Part shown: positions 1 through 12,559 of the stretch, in pieces
How the letters are laid out: every line of letters begins with the position of its first letter
Numbering within the stretch: position 1 is the first letter of the stretch
From: Tachypleus tridentatus
Lineage: Eukaryota; Arthropoda; Merostomata; Xiphosura; Limulidae
Direction: 5' to 3'
Assembly (NCBI RefSeq): GCF_004210375.1
Contig: NC_134837.1
Coordinates: forward strand, 19,787,586-19,851,585
DNA: 64,000 nt
The notes under the pieces: model-generated
Databases searched by the model: none
Told to the model about the DNA's origin: nothing
What the model saw: the letters and a program-made list of their open reading frames with translations, nothing else
Translations under genes and position numbers: made by a program

Positions 1-3000
1 CTAACAATTGCTTTCTCTCAAACATTATTCAGATAACAACATTATTGAACTCCCATAAATCTGTCACTTATGGTTTTTCCTTTATGACATTGTACAAAAC
101 TCCTCCTCCTTTGATCAAATAAGCAAAATCATAGTTTTTTATTAATTTATAAATGGGATTAGTACTTACAGCTGGTTTTAAAATGTACATACGTTTCCAA
201 TTTGATAAATGAAGGACTACTTATTACTGGTATTCCCATAATTGATGAAAATGACTCTGAATGGAAAGCCCCTACTGCAGAAAAATCCCACACTGTTATG
301 AAGTTGATTAAGTTGTTGGTCTTTAACAGCTTTGTCAAAGTGAATTTTTTCACAAAACCATAGGTGCATTTGAAATAAAATATACTTTCCAAGCCCTGCT
401 GAATTTCTTACACAAAGAGTAAACATCCTCCCTTCCTGCATCTCTGAGAATGCAGTGCCAATTTTCTCACATTGTTATGAAAAAACCAGTGTTAACTACT
501 TTCTATCATCTTAGAATCATTAACCTTGGACAATTCTCTCCAATGAAGGAAGGAATGCAATCAATTATGGCAAGATTTTACTACCTTCAAGGTATTCAAA
601 AGTGACAGTGACACAAGAGATATTCACAAGCATCTCCCAAAACAGATTGTCAAATGGAAGAACAACAGTCAAAGGTTATAACTGCAATATCAAGCATGTA
701 AATAATGACACCACATCATATTCCTCAAAGCATTTGCAAAAAAGATTTAATAATTTACTATCTTATTAAGGACATAACATTTCAGAAATGGTATGGAACA
801 TGTCACAAATGTTTTTCAAAGGAGTGTATGGTAATTGTGGGATATAACCATAATGGAGCATTAAATATATGAAGAGTCAAGAAAAATGCTAAGGTGAAAT
901 CTGTATAGCATCAAACTAACATAATGATAGCATTATTCTTCAATAAAACATAACATCATCTTTGTTAAAAATAAAATAAGGTTCCATCAAGACAAAGAAT
1001 ACGAAAACACATCCAAGTCAAAATGCCAAATCCTTCAAAAGATACATATAGAAGCAAGCATTTATGCTGGATCATTTGTATATATCTCCCACAGACTTTT
1101 GTGTCTTTGGGTTGTTCAAATAGGAGTTTGGAAATCATTGTACTTACATGGTTGATGAATTTTCGAAAACACATAAAAAGGATGGAACAAACATTGACCT
1201 CAAAATAATGTTAACCAAAATGCTCCTGTAGTGGGAATTATATTACAGAGCAATAGTCAATAAACAGAGCCCTCTGTGGTAGCACAAACAACAGTGGAAG
1301 AAATGGCTGCAAGACCAATTAGTACTATTCTTGTATTGTTACCGTAAATTGTAAACATTCTTCTGTATAATAGCAGATTTTTGTTACTTTTGCTTTTTAC
1401 ATCTCTTTGTAAAATATCTTCTCTTAGCATCTTTATATGTATGACAAGGATGTGAATTTAGAGTAATGGTGTAAGGTTTAACCCTACCTGAACTAGTTAG
1501 CATATGCGTATCAAATTTCAAAAATTTAAATAAAAATCATTAGTCTTATCCAATTTAAAGAATTTTTAATGCAACATAGAGTAGGTAAAGTGTTTGAGTT
1601 GTAATTTGTGTTTTTTTTATGAAGAATGTTGTTAGCAAATTAGGTTACCAAGCCTGATAGGTAAAGGTGATATCTTAAATCATAAAATCTTTTTCAGTTT
1701 TTGCCATGTTTTTATGATATGTAGTAAGTTCTCACTACTTCACTTAGAAAAATAAAGCATCAAAAGAAATATTTAAATGATTATCAATCAACTTGAAAGC
1801 GATTACGTATACAAAATGGAACTTTCTGATCAACAATAGAAAAATTATATATTCTGAGACATAAGAAAGTATTTTTAATATTTTTCAAAAACTTTTATAG
1901 CAAACTACACATGATTTATTAAGCTTGACCTAAGTTTCATGCAATTTTCTTAAATGCTTCCACTATAAAAAAGAACAAATCAGGGGAAATTGGTGACAAC
2001 CTCATCCTGAAAGGGTTAAATTTACATCATAGCTTCTTTTATTCAATTTTATCTTTGATTGTTCTCTGTTTAATTTCACTTTCTCCATAACCATATGTAC
2101 ATAATTTAATATTATTTTATTTGATTTAGCTTATTTCTGTTTAACTTTAGTTATGCTAAACTATATCCTGCATTTTTTCCAAAAAGTTTAACTTTTTGTG
2201 TATTTAAATGCATGTTAATTAACAGCAATAAACATGCATTTCACATTGGTGATGACTTAATGTTAACCTGTTAGCAGATTTTTATCTTAACTTCCAAAAG
2301 TATTTTTTAGCAGTAATAGCTGGATACAACCACATTATTTTCATCAAAACCTTTCCTTTAAATTTAAAAGTATTACTTAAGATATTTAAAAACATTTTTT
2401 TCAATGAAGTGTTCGAGCATGATGCAGTAATAAACAGTGAATGTTATTAGAAATACTAACCAAAGTACTAGATTCCTCTTTTCATACTCCAGGTAGCCCA
2501 ACCTAAATAACTAGTATATCTGTCTACTCTTCAATGTTTCCACATTAAGTAGTTCAGTATAACTAATAAGAAAACCAGTCTGCTGGATCTGTTTCAACAC
2601 CAGCTAACTTAATATATATGATAAATTTCTCATTTTTTTTATTCTGGTTATTCAAAAATAACAACAATCAAGCAACAGCTTTTCCATTGGAGACTGTAGT
2701 TATTCTTAATTATATGACTTGGTATTCTTTATAAAATGCAACCTGGTTCAAAATACCATTCAAATTGAAATTTACAATTCTTTTCTTAACATTAGAAAAC
2801 AGTATTCCTACTGCAAATGCTATATAAAGTAAGGAATGAGTTTAATACACAATACGTGCTCTTGTATGTGGATATATTTAACATAATACAACACACATAT
2901 AGTTATTTCATTCCAAACTATGAAACACATTATGTAGAGCTTTGACTTTTTGTAAAAAAATTGGTAATAATCTAACTTAAGTTACACTAATTAACTTATG

Positions 3001-3330
3001 AGTTTAGTAAGTCAATTCCTCAACAAATAAATAGGATAATTCAAAGTTTATTACAGCATGTCCATGGGACACATGTAATCAGGTGCACCAGTGTTGAAAT
3101 TTTGGTTTGTGTTTTTTTCTTTATCTCAAAAGGTATAAATTCACCTACATTAGATAATTCAAAGTACAATAAAGTGGTTATGTTTCCCAAGAAATTTTAA
3201 CACAAGCTTAGAAAAACGTAACGTTTTCCACAGTGAACATGAGGGACAATGATCATAAATCCACTTTTTTTTTTTTTCTTGCATCAAATAATCAACTAAG
3301 AACTGTTTAAAAGTACAAGAATGCACTTAC
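1..3330 (-). other. Intron 7 of the Skeletor-like gene (partial)
   Basis: The donor is at 3330-3329; the acceptor would lie before position 1. The sequence is AT-rich with short homopolymers and no coding frame I recognise on either strand. Small open frames at 159-441 and 965-1208 show no family motif. No SINE from the families seen elsewhere was found here. Confidence 0.6.
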
Positions 3331-3505
3331 AATTATCTTCAGTAGTGAAGGAGGAATATTTAGACCATCAGGTATTAACAATGAACCATAACTCTCCTTT
3401 GCTTCCAGATTCCAGATACTGAACCAGTCTATATTAAAAACTGTTAACTCTCCTGGTAGTTCCAAAACTACTGTCTCTCCAGTATAATGTCCTAGTGTAT
3501 TTAAA
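3331..3505 (-). CDS. Skeletor: Skeletor-like gene, exon 7 (second DM13 domain, C-terminal part)
   Basis: This 175-nt exon has a TTCCTTAG acceptor (3507-3506) and a GTAAGT donor (3330-3329). It encodes LNTLGHYTGETVVLELPGEL, TVFNIDWFSIWNLEAKESYG and SLLIPDGLNIPPSLLKII. G-E-T-V-V-L-x-LPG-x-LTVF-x-IDW-x-S-x-W is the DM13 C-terminal half. The PDGLN(I/V)PPSL tail is the segment that leads to the DOMON domain in Skeletor. The exon leaves in phase 0. I found no convincing next exon on the minus strand between 3328 and 1, so the DOMON part and the stop codon should lie outside the window. Confidence 0.92.
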
Positions 3506-5094
3506 CTAAGGAAAAAAAAAGTTTATATATTATACATATATATATATAGAGAGAGAAATTAAATAAATATATATTATGCCTACTATAAATATTAAACACA
3601 AAACATGTATGTAACAGTGTTTCATAATCAATTTGCCTTTCTGAAAAAAAAAAAAAATTGTACCTTTTCTAATGTTTTAACTTCTTAAATACTGAGGTAA
3701 CAAACTTTGAAGGAATCAAACATTATAAAAATTACTAATACTAGTTCAATAAATCTTCATAATTAAACCCAATTACATGTGTATTTCTGGAATTTATATT
3801 GGTCATTTTTTAAAATTTATGAAAAGTTGAAATTAATCAAATGGTGTGAAAAGTTTGTCAATAATTATTACATTTCTGCTTGAACAAGACTGTATATATT
3901 AAAATAAAGACTAGTTATGTTTCATTGTCAATGCTCAGATATTAAATATTTTTTATTAGTGTTAGTATTAATGTATCGTTAGACTGAATTATTTATCTTA
4001 AATGATTACATTTATTAAAATCAACTAAAATGTGTCATTGTTGTCGTTTTCATGTTCATTTATTAGATTAAATCAGTTTTTGTTACTGTAATTTAACATG
4101 GGATTGTTCCCTCAACCAAAGCCAATGTTTCTGAGTTGCAGAGCATGAGTGATAAATTCCTATAATTATTTTTTGAAAATGCTGCATACGTTGGTGGAAA
4201 GTCCAGAACTTGCTGTATCCATATATGTAACTCATTTATGGTAAAGAATTTCATCCAGGAGTTATGAGCAAACAAAAAGACAGACTTTTATAGTGGCTGC
4301 ACCACCGAACCAGCAATGGTCACACATAGAAACTGATCATCTTTCATTTGGTTCTCAATTCAAAGTATGCAGTCTTTCTTCAATCTGTGTTTGAGGTTGG
4401 AGACTTTATTCTCAATCTTCTGATTTGACAGAAGTCTACAGCAATTGTCCTTGTTAGCATTAAACCTATATTCGAGTACTACCACAAGATCTTTGAGCTT
4501 GATATATATATGGACATGTTTCAACATGGCTGTCAAAAAATTTGTGCTCACATACACAGTAGCTGTACATGCTTCAAGTCAACATCTCAGAATCCTTACA
4601 TATGCAGGTAACTGAATATGGTATGCCAAAGAGAAACAATGATCCAGTCATGGTCAGCAGAAGTTAAAGCCATCTATTTGGCTTTGGTATGAAAAACAGG
4701 TACAAAGATGAGTGAAGAAGAATGCTAATGTAGAAAACCCATTTGTTATACAATGAAAAGTACCATCACCAACCTTGGAGGTTCTAATAATGATTTGGCA
4801 GGTTCTAATTAAGTCAATTTTAATCTGATTTGAAAACCTATTTGTAATTGTTATATCCATTCACTAAAATCACATAGATATCAAAAATGTTTTACATCCA
4901 ATGCTTGCCATGGAAGCACCTCTGGTTCAGGGAGAGATCCTGTGTTAATTTTTTATGTCCATTGAATTATTATGTATGTTTCTAATCCCGATACTACAGT
5001 GCAACAATCTATACTAATGTGTATTTTTTATACTGAGGTGTTTTAGTTAAACACATTGCAAATTTAAAGTAAAAAACATTCCACTTTTACATAC
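3506..5094 (-). other. Intron 6 of the Skeletor-like gene
   Basis: This 1.6-kb intron has a TA/GA-rich microsatellite at 3528-3556. From about 4090 to 4860 it carries three short minus-strand frames with slightly protein-like composition (for example FTINELHIWIQQVLDFPPTY near 4150-4260). I cannot assign them; they may be old transposon code. Nothing else was recognised. Confidence 0.6.
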
Positions 5095-5167
5095 TAGCCT
5101 TTCTCATCAGGAATCTTATCTCCATTAGGATTTGGCTGGGGCCCAACTCCAACCCAGAAATACGTGT
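5095..5167 (-). CDS. Skeletor: Skeletor-like gene, exon 6 (second DM13 domain, middle)
   Basis: This 73-nt exon has a TTTATAG acceptor (5169-5168) and a GTATGT donor (5094-5093). Joined to the preceding G it reads DTYFWVGVGPQPNPNG and then DKIPDEKGY, the central DM13 hairpin. The final TA joins the T that starts the exon at 3505 to give Tyr. It is the equivalent of the 73-nt exon at 27706-27778, with the same length, the same entry and exit phases, and an alignable sequence (DTFFWAG against DTYFWVG). Confidence 0.91.
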
Positions 5168-5420
5168 CTATAAATATTGAGAACAAATGTTGTAAGCACT
5201 ATAAAAACAAACAACTTAAGAAATGAGAGGCTGACATTTTTCTTAAAACAGTTTATAAATAAGATTGTTTCAACATTTCACTGTAATGTAACACAAGTAT
5301 ACATATTATTATCATACAAAGTGTTCATACCATTACTAGCCACAAGATATAAATGACCATTCATTTTTAGTTTGATGCAAGAATTTTATTTTATTTCTAT
5401 CGTGTGAGAATTAAAGTAAG

Positions 5421-5930
5421 TTATTTTTAGAAGTGATAGTTACGAGAAGTTTGCTTACTTTACTGTTTACAAACAATGTGTAGTGTAGTTCAATTGTTAT
5501 GAATCAACAGTACATTACTCAAACCTTTTGAATTTGTCTCACTGGTGTAAGTATTGTTACAGAATAACGTATTGTATAAATATGTAAACTGCATGACTGT
5601 CAGTTTAGCTGTAATGGGGAATTTCTAGTGTTTGTTTCCAAGCTTGTATTATAATAATACAGATAGAGGAAAATTATGTATTTGTCAAGAGGTATTCTTA
5701 TGTAATTGAACCCACCTGTGTGGACTCTGACAGAAAGGAGACAATTATTCAAAACTCTTGGTACAACTGTAATAAACAATAGTGTAATGAACTAAATTGT
5801 TCTGAATATATTATTTTAAAATGAATGGATTGTGTGGTGTTCACTTATTGTTGAAATTTATCACAAGAAAGTCACAGACACCTACTGTGAAGAATCCAGC
5901 TTCTATATAAAACCTGCCATCAGCCTTAAG
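5421..5930 (+). repeat. LTR-like dispersed repeat, copy A
   Basis: It shares an ordered series of words with 9885-10330 and 13310-13800: GTTTACAAA, a TAAACCTT block, AGCTGTAAT, CTTGTATT followed by a purine-rich stretch, TAATTGAACCC, an AACTTTG/GACTCTG block and GTACAACTGT. Its 3' part (5840-5900, TCACAGACACCTACTGT) also matches 41690-41730. Size, dispersal and the Gypsy RT next to copy C suggest a solo LTR. No terminal TG...CA pair or target duplication was established. Confidence 0.5.
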
Positions 5931-6629
5931 AGTTCACAGTTACTAATAATACTACATGTACTTTTCTTCATCATAAGAAATTTATTCATATTAAAAATAT
6001 ACATTACTTATTAACACAACTAGTACACAATTTAAACTACAATTATTTAATTATGGGTTAAATGGTGTATTACTCATATTAGTATATGTTATTAACTATT
6101 TCACAATAAGTATTATTACAGACTTCACCAAACTGTATTTACCTGTAATATCATAAAGCAGCAGGTTCTGAATATAAAGATCATAAACTTAGAAAGACAA
6201 ACCACAAACCCCACTAAAGGATTTTGGAATATATCAATGGTATAAACAAAGGTAACAGCAAAACTGGCACTTTAATAAAACCCAAGTTGATCAAAAACAG
6301 ACCACCCAGTTAGTTAGGAATGATTACAACTGAAATACCAAAAACCCAAAACATTTCTAGGTTGAAGATATATGCAAGTATTAACAACAGAGTATCATAA
6401 GCCACCAATCAATCATGGTGAGGGATGGCTCAATACTTTGATAATATCATCTAATGTTTTGCTAACTAGGTATCCTGTGGTATTGTTGTATAGTGGTATT
6501 ATGTACATTTAGCATCAAGCTATTTTTTCAATCTTACTGTTGTTGCAATCCATGCTATATGTGAGCAAATAAAGCACATTTGAGAATTGTTCTTTTTTCA
6601 GATTTACTTTTAACATTATCAGGAAAGAC

Positions 6630-6850
6630 ATGGCCTAGTGGTTAGTTCCTAGGACTAATAACTGAAAGGTCACAGGTTCAAGGCTTGCTCATTCCTTATT
6701 GTTGTGTCTTTAAATAAGACATCCCAAATTTTCTCCAATCTACCAAGTGGTAAAATGGGTATCCTCTATATATAATTTTGGAAGATGCCTATTGGTATTG
6801 TGTTTCTACAACAGGCAGTCACCATCCATTCAACTAGTGTTCACAATCTA
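6630..6850 (+). repeat. tRNA-headed SINE-like sequence (third family)
   Basis: TGGCCTAGTGGTTAG (box A-like) is followed 33 bases later by GGTCACAGGTTCAAGGC (box B-like), the spacing of a tRNA-derived pol III promoter. The body has TTGTGTCTTTAAATAAGAC and then an AAATGGGTATCC block. This resembles the conserved body of widespread metazoan SINEs that carry a TGTGTCCTTG-AAGACAC motif. The family name is from memory and unverified. Only one copy was seen. Confidence 0.5.
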
Positions 6851-8105
6851 CTCATCACTTTTGCTATAGCTACACTCTTCTATTGAAAGAGATAACTCTG
6901 AGGTATAAACCTATAAAATTATCAGATGCACTTCCTCATAAGAAAAACAGCTGGAACTTTACTCTTTGCTGTTTGAAAGCCATGTGATGCCCTAAGGTCA
7001 TAACTTTTGTGTTAAAGCAAAAATGATCTTAAGTGCATTGTTCACACATAGCAACTTATGTCCAGTTTCCTTCTTTCTGTTAGACTCAGTCAAGGTTAAA
7101 ATAAGTCGGATCTTTACCCTTTCTTGGTAATGGTATTCAGTGGATCTCCTGTTTTTGTTGTGGATGTTTGGAGTTACCAAATAAAACTGAGCCTGTAACA
7201 CTTATTGTCCAAGAAAGCATGACAGTCAATATAGAAAACGTACATAGATAGTGGTATACACACATCACGAGAAGACCACAAGTGTATGTTTGGTAGTATA
7301 CTCAAATCCCTGGAAATTGAAGAAAACTGACCATAAGAGCAACAACAGCAATTAAAAACAAATGGTACAATGGTTTGACACCTTTAGAGAAAGCAGATAC
7401 TTCCAGTGTTGAAGAAGATGAAAATATTAAACTTTTGAAAACATCAATATATGTTGTCAAAGAAACATGGTAAAGTTATTTAAAACTTAAATATCTATTG
7501 AAATTCGAAGATTTAGTTTTCAAGCTTGCAATGTAATATTCATATAAAACGTTTAAACAGATTCATATTTATGTCAGAACATTTATAAACTCAAAAACAT
7601 GTAGAAATCAATTTACACAAATTAAAATTTTATTTAAAGGGTTAAACATCTTAAACAGAAACATGGTTGACTGAGTCTTTAAATATCTAAAACAGCAGAA
7701 CACTCAGCAACATAGGTGAGAGACTCTTTAAATACTTAAAACAGCTGGGGTGAGTATTTAGAAACATAGGTAGAGTCATCAAGTGAGTGACAGAGTCTAT
7801 ATTGACCATGACACAATGTTAATGTGTTGAACAATCACTTTTTGGTACGAGGAGTTTTACAGTCAGGAAGACTTAAAACCCTGTGTGCCTCAGCTAAGTT
7901 ATAGTTATATAGATACCTCAGAATAAGCAACAAAAAAACAAATCAGTAAAATTTCTTGCAAAGTAGTTGAAACAGATTACCAAATTGTAACAAGACCAGC
8001 ATTTTCTAAAAAAAAAATATATACATATACAATTAAAACATCAAAGTATAATTAGTACTGTATAAATTTTAAATGAAAAATGGTGTTCTCTACAGCCATG
8101 ATGAC

Positions 8106-8290
8106 AAGAAAACCCACTTGTAGAGAAAATTATATATTCAAAAATGGCTGGTATGGTAGAGAAAGCACTAACAAAGGAGCAAACAATGTTTCAACCTTCT
8201 TCAGTCATCGTTGTTTGCTCCTCTATTAGTGCTTCTCTACCCGTACCAGCCATTTTTAAATATATAGTGTTCTCTACAGTAATGTCTCAA
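8106..8290. repeat. Fold-back (palindromic) repeat with Penelope-type terminal sequence
   Basis: The left arm (about 8131-8186, containing AAAAATGGCTGGTATGGTAG and AGCACTAACAAAGGAGCAAA) is complementary to the right arm (8211-8264) around a 24-base spacer containing TTTCAACCTTCTTCAGTCAT. The outer flank ACCCACTTGTAGAGAAAA is the complement of a block that ends the related repeats at 31337 and 59640. The RNA or single strand would form a long hairpin. Confidence 0.75.
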
Positions 8291-9330
8291 TGTTAATTCA
8301 AATAAGTGTAAAATTACTTCAATTACACTTCTAGAGTTTAATTAGTCTCTACAATATTTTTCAGACAACCTGCTTAAGTTCTATTGTGCATACATGTGTG
8401 AGTGACAAGACTTGACAAGTAAAAAAGTACACAATGCAAAAAATCTTTCAAAAAGACCATAGCAACCATAATAGCTTAACACTGTAGAAATGTCTTTACT
8501 TACACTTCAAATTCTTAGTTGTTTGGTAGCTAATGCAATGCTTATGTTATAACATTTTGGGCTTAATAAAATTATCATAAATAAATATTAATAGTGTATG
8601 AGATATCATAATCCAACACTCTTTCCTATTTTTATCAGAAATTTTCCATCAGATTTTCTACAGGGACCAAATTCTTTACAGTTGATGTCTGTAATTTGTT
8701 GGAAATAAAGGTCAACAATAAACACACAGCACACAAGCCACCTGTTTTAAAATAATACATTCCAAACAAGTAAAACATATTTATAAAAATTCATAACCCT
8801 ATTGGTTATCACAGTTCTATCAAGAGCTTTAAATAATAGTAGTTTCCTTTTCATCAAAGTCCACAAAGGTGGGTTAAATTACTTTAAGACACCCTTTGAC
8901 AAATTATTTTTCTTTGTTGTTACAATATCTACCATTCACTCTATTTAGTTATGGCTAAAGTATCAATCATACAGTCTAACTTCACTTTTACTGATTTTAA
9001 CTTCTTCCTCGAACTCTATATTTGCATGTATTTATAACTTGTAGCAAAACATTGAGAAAATATAGCCCTCTAGTACAAATGATATTAAACATAATGAGAA
9101 AAAAATTGGAAGCTTCAAGTAAAATGACAAACAATATTTAAAAAAACCTAACACATCAGTTAAACTGCATAAAAAATGCATTAAAACTTGTCATAACTAT
9201 CAATTTTAAAGTAATTAACATTTAAGACTCTTGTTATAAAAACTAAATAATCTTTAAATATTAGATCCTTAAGTGAAATAAATAATAGTTCTTAAACTCA
9301 ACAGTGTTTTATATCCAATAATTTTCATAC

Positions 9331-9496
9331 CCGAACTGTTGCCATCATAATACAAATTGGGAATTTTTATGGTTTTTGAATCCATAATATAAACAGCATC
9401 TGAACGAACTCCATGTCCATCTCTAGATAATTCAGAAATTCGCTGAGGTGATGGGGGCTCAAATCCTTCTGGAATGTAGATATCTGCATAATTGGC
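9331..9496 (-). CDS. Skeletor: Skeletor-like gene, exon 5 (second DM13 domain, N-terminal part)
   Basis: This 166-nt exon has a TTTTTCAG acceptor (9498-9497) and a GTATGA donor (9330-9329). It encodes ANYADIYIPEGFEPPSPQ, RISELSRDGHGVRSDAVYIM and DSKTIKIPNLYYDGNSS. NYADIYIPEGFEPP is the linker that follows the first DM13 in arthropod Skeletor proteins as I remember them. HGV-x-S followed by D-S-K-T-I-x-IPxxxYDG opens the second DM13. Entry is in phase 0 and exit after one base (G), which completes an Asp codon in the next exon. This is one of the best-conserved stretches of the window. Confidence 0.92.
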
Positions 9497-9884
9497 CTGA
9501 AAAATGTCACAAACAAAAGTACTTCCAACCATCATGCCAATACAGAGAATATAACTAGCATGTCAGTTTAATTAAATACTTTTTTTTTCTTGCCAGTTTT
9601 TATAGAGAACACATCTATCAGGGTTCACACTGGCACTAGAAAATTTATTATTTGTTCTTCACCTCTTGGTATTAAAATGAAATATGCAATAACCATTTTA
9701 TCAAAACAAAAAGCAACTGAAGTTTCTAGCATTACACAAAGGTTATACGAAACATGCTTTACTGGAGACTTCCATGTCACATATACAAATGTGTAGACAT
9801 AATGACTGTTAGGTATACATGACTGTTCATTTTACGTTTAATTTAGTTTATGTTATGTAATCATTAAAATTGCTTTAAAAGCAA

Positions 9885-10330
9885 CAGTTATGGCAAGTTT
9901 GCTGATATTACTGTTTACAAATCATTGCATTGTGCAATTGTTGCAAATCAACATCACACTACTTAAACCTTCTAATTTTTTCTCATTGCTTTAAGTGAGT
10001 ACTTTTACATAACTTCTCAGAGTTTGTAGAATGATCTAGGCCTGAACAGTAATATACATATGAACACACACATACAAGTTAGTGAAGTAGTAAGTTTGTG
10101 AAAGTACAAGTGGAATTACATTGTGTTTGAACTTAGCTGTAATGTGCAATTTTGAAAGTGAGTTTCACAGCTTGTATTGTAATAACAGAGAGAGGAGAAG
10201 AATTTGTTTTTGAGGGGTTATCTAAAGTAATTGAACCCAAACATGTGAACTTTGATGTAAAAAAGAATTACCTAAAGATCTGGACACAACTGTGGCAACT
10301 ATGAGGTAACATAAATGTCCACTGTGTTTA
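9885..10330 (+). repeat. LTR-like dispersed repeat, copy B
   Basis: This is the second copy of the repeat at 5421. Matching blocks in the same order include GTTTACAAATCATTG, AGCTGTAATGTGCAATTTTG, the GAGAGAGGAGAAG purine run and AGTAATTGAACCC. It has an extra segment of roughly 100 bases (about 10015-10125) relative to copy A. Confidence 0.5.
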
Positions 10331-11706
10331 AACTCTTAATATGGGCTAATATAATACTTATCCTTTATTTTACAGGATCTCATCTATGGCTCAGTTCCAT
10401 TAGTTTTAAGTAACTACTTTAGTAATAATATTTTTCCATTACTGTTATATACTTTTTATGTTATATAATATCATTTTTAATTTTATGATATTCAACTTAG
10501 TTATATTTTAGTTAGAGGATAAAAAATTCTTGCTTTTTATTGTTTGATTAAATTTTATAATAACATCACTGTTCTTCTACTCCTCCCCCTAATTAAACAG
10601 TAACATATGTCATGATTATTTATTTTTACTGTAAAACAATTTGGAATTTTTAAATTAAAGTAAGCATTTAAGTGTTCTGAACTCCAAGCCAATTCTCTTG
10701 AAAGTTCTGAGGCCAACCATGATCACGGCAATGATAACTTCTCCACGTTTTTCACTTAAACTTTCTGTAAGTAAATTAATATCATTATTCCTAACACTGG
10801 TTAACATAATGAAATACAGTTGAGTTGAAGTATAGAAAGTATTCATCTTAAAGAGTGTTTTGCTGGTTTAAACTAAAGGGGTTTTTCTAGACTAACTGAA
10901 GTATGCAATACTGATTTATAAACATATATTTGAAAAGTATAATAAAAGAGCTTATTTTTGGAATCTCAGTCTCAGAGTAAGATTCTTTACTTTAACTCTA
11001 AACCCTGAACTTACTACTTGTGTGCTCCACTCGCCCACTATATTCCTCGAATAAAATAAATAATGGTGTAACTGGCAGTATTAGTCAAAGATCCAACAAC
11101 TAAGCTGAACCAATCAGCTTGCGACCATTACAGTCCTGAGAAATCTAAAGGCAGTGATTGTCAGCATTTTAAGCACAATAAATGTTACCCAATTTCAATA
11201 AAAATAATTTTTGCAAAAATAACTATGACGTTTGTGATAAATTTGTACATGCTAGAGAAAAATAAGCATCTTTTTTGGAGTTAACATATAGAAATTACTG
11301 TAGTACATGTAAAAAATTTAAAGAGAATAAAACCATTGCAGCCCAGTGTAACATAATCAGTACTTCTCAGTAATACCATATTTCCATATGCAACATGCAA
11401 GGGCACCAGCAGTTACGAAGTTTTACTTATTCAAAGAGTAGTGTATTTTACATTCTATTGCACTTAATTTAATGCTGTCACCTAGTGGATTTTCTTTATG
11501 TTTGTATTATGCTTTATGTAAAGAGTTTATGGCAGAAAGATTAACACATGATAAAAACAATCACTTTTATAAATTGGGTATTTTAAGCTGTATTTTAGTC
11601 ATCACAGTGATCTTATATAAGACATGAAGAATATTTAGCACAAGCTGTTTAAGATACCATAAATAAATATTAAACTCAGTTTACTATTTGATTCGCCACT
11701 TGCCAT

Positions 11707-11830
11707 TAGCCCCCTGGTGGCTTAGTGATAAGCCTGAAAGTTTATTATGCTAAAAAATAGTTTCAATATTACAAGTGGGCAGAGCACATACAGTCAATTG
11801 TGTTAACTTGGACTTAAGAATAAACAATGT
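11707..11830 (+). repeat. SINE family 2 copy (degenerate)
   Basis: GCCCCCTGGTGGCTTAGTGA opens the copy, followed by a diverged middle and GTGGGCAGAGCACATACAG. It aligns with the better copies at 43440 and 47293, whose box A and box B are clearer. Confidence 0.6.
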
Positions 11831-11940
11831 TTTCTTTTAGTTTTGCAGAATTAATATTCAATCAATATTGTATATTGAATAGTTTAGGAGAATAAATTAA
11901 TTGCATCAATGCTAGATATTCTTCAAAATTGAGGCATTAA

Positions 11941-12240
11941 GGTCAAGACTTGCAATAACTTCTTACTGATTCAGTTAAACAGTCAGATCCTGATGTTATG
12001 CACTAACCATAGTCAGGTCAAGACTTGCAATAACTACTTATTGACTCAGTTAAACAGTCAGATCCTGATGTTGTGTGCTGAGCATAGTCAAGTCAAGACT
12101 TGCAATAACTACTTACTGACTCAGTTAAACAGTCAGATCCTGATGTTGTGCACTGAGCATAGTCAGGTCAAGACTTGCAATAACTACTTACTGACTCAGT
12201 TAAACAGTCAGATCCTGATGTTCTGCACTTAGCATAGTCG
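11941..12240 (+). repeat. Tandem repeat, four units of 75 bp
   Basis: Units start at 11941, 12016, 12091 and 12166, each opening (G/A)GTCAAGACTTGCAATAACT and containing CAGTTAAACAGTCAGATCCT and GATGTT. Unit length is exactly 75, a multiple of three. One frame therefore stays open through the array (11993-12232) and gives a 25-residue repeat. I regard that frame as a by-product of period and not a gene, because it has no upstream context. Confidence 0.93.
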
Positions 12241-12559
12241 TGAGGTAAGGGATCAGAAATTAAAATGCAATAGTACTGTTACTCCTCATACTGACACACA
12301 ACACTACTAAAATTGTAACAGATTTAGTTTGAGAAAAGAAATAAGACTAGTAATAAAAATGAGAAAAACACTTGGCCTAGTAATAACAGTAGTGAGAGTT
12401 AACATGAGCCCAGAACAAATAGTTAAAAGGAAGGCAACAAACAGTAATGAAGTTGAGATAAAAGTTATGCAAAAGCACATAACTATACAGACCTCTCAAA
12501 TGATTCTACACCATGAGCAAGCAAAGATTCCAAACAGAAGTTTGTTAAAATGGTGCCTG

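Larger units (their letters stand above)
5168..9330 (-). other. Intron 5 of the Skeletor-like gene
   Basis: This 4.2-kb intron holds an LTR-like dispersed repeat (5421-5930), a tRNA-headed SINE-like sequence (6630-6850) and a fold-back repeat (8106-8290). The stretches 5930-6630, 6850-8100 and 8290-9330 contain only AT-rich sequence with no motif I can name. Confidence 0.7.

Noticed and set aside
1..3330. Search for DOMON exons continuing the Skeletor-like gene
   Set aside because: No frame with DOMON-like sequence between acceptable splice sites was found; the exons are probably beyond the window.
4090..4860. Three minus-strand short frames in intron 6 that look slightly protein-like
   Set aside because: No family motif could be named and the frames do not connect; lengths are within chance for AT-rich DNA.
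11993..12232. 79-residue open frame over the 75-bp repeat array
   Set aside because: The frame is a consequence of a period divisible by three. It has no promoter, neighbours or similarity to suggest a gene.
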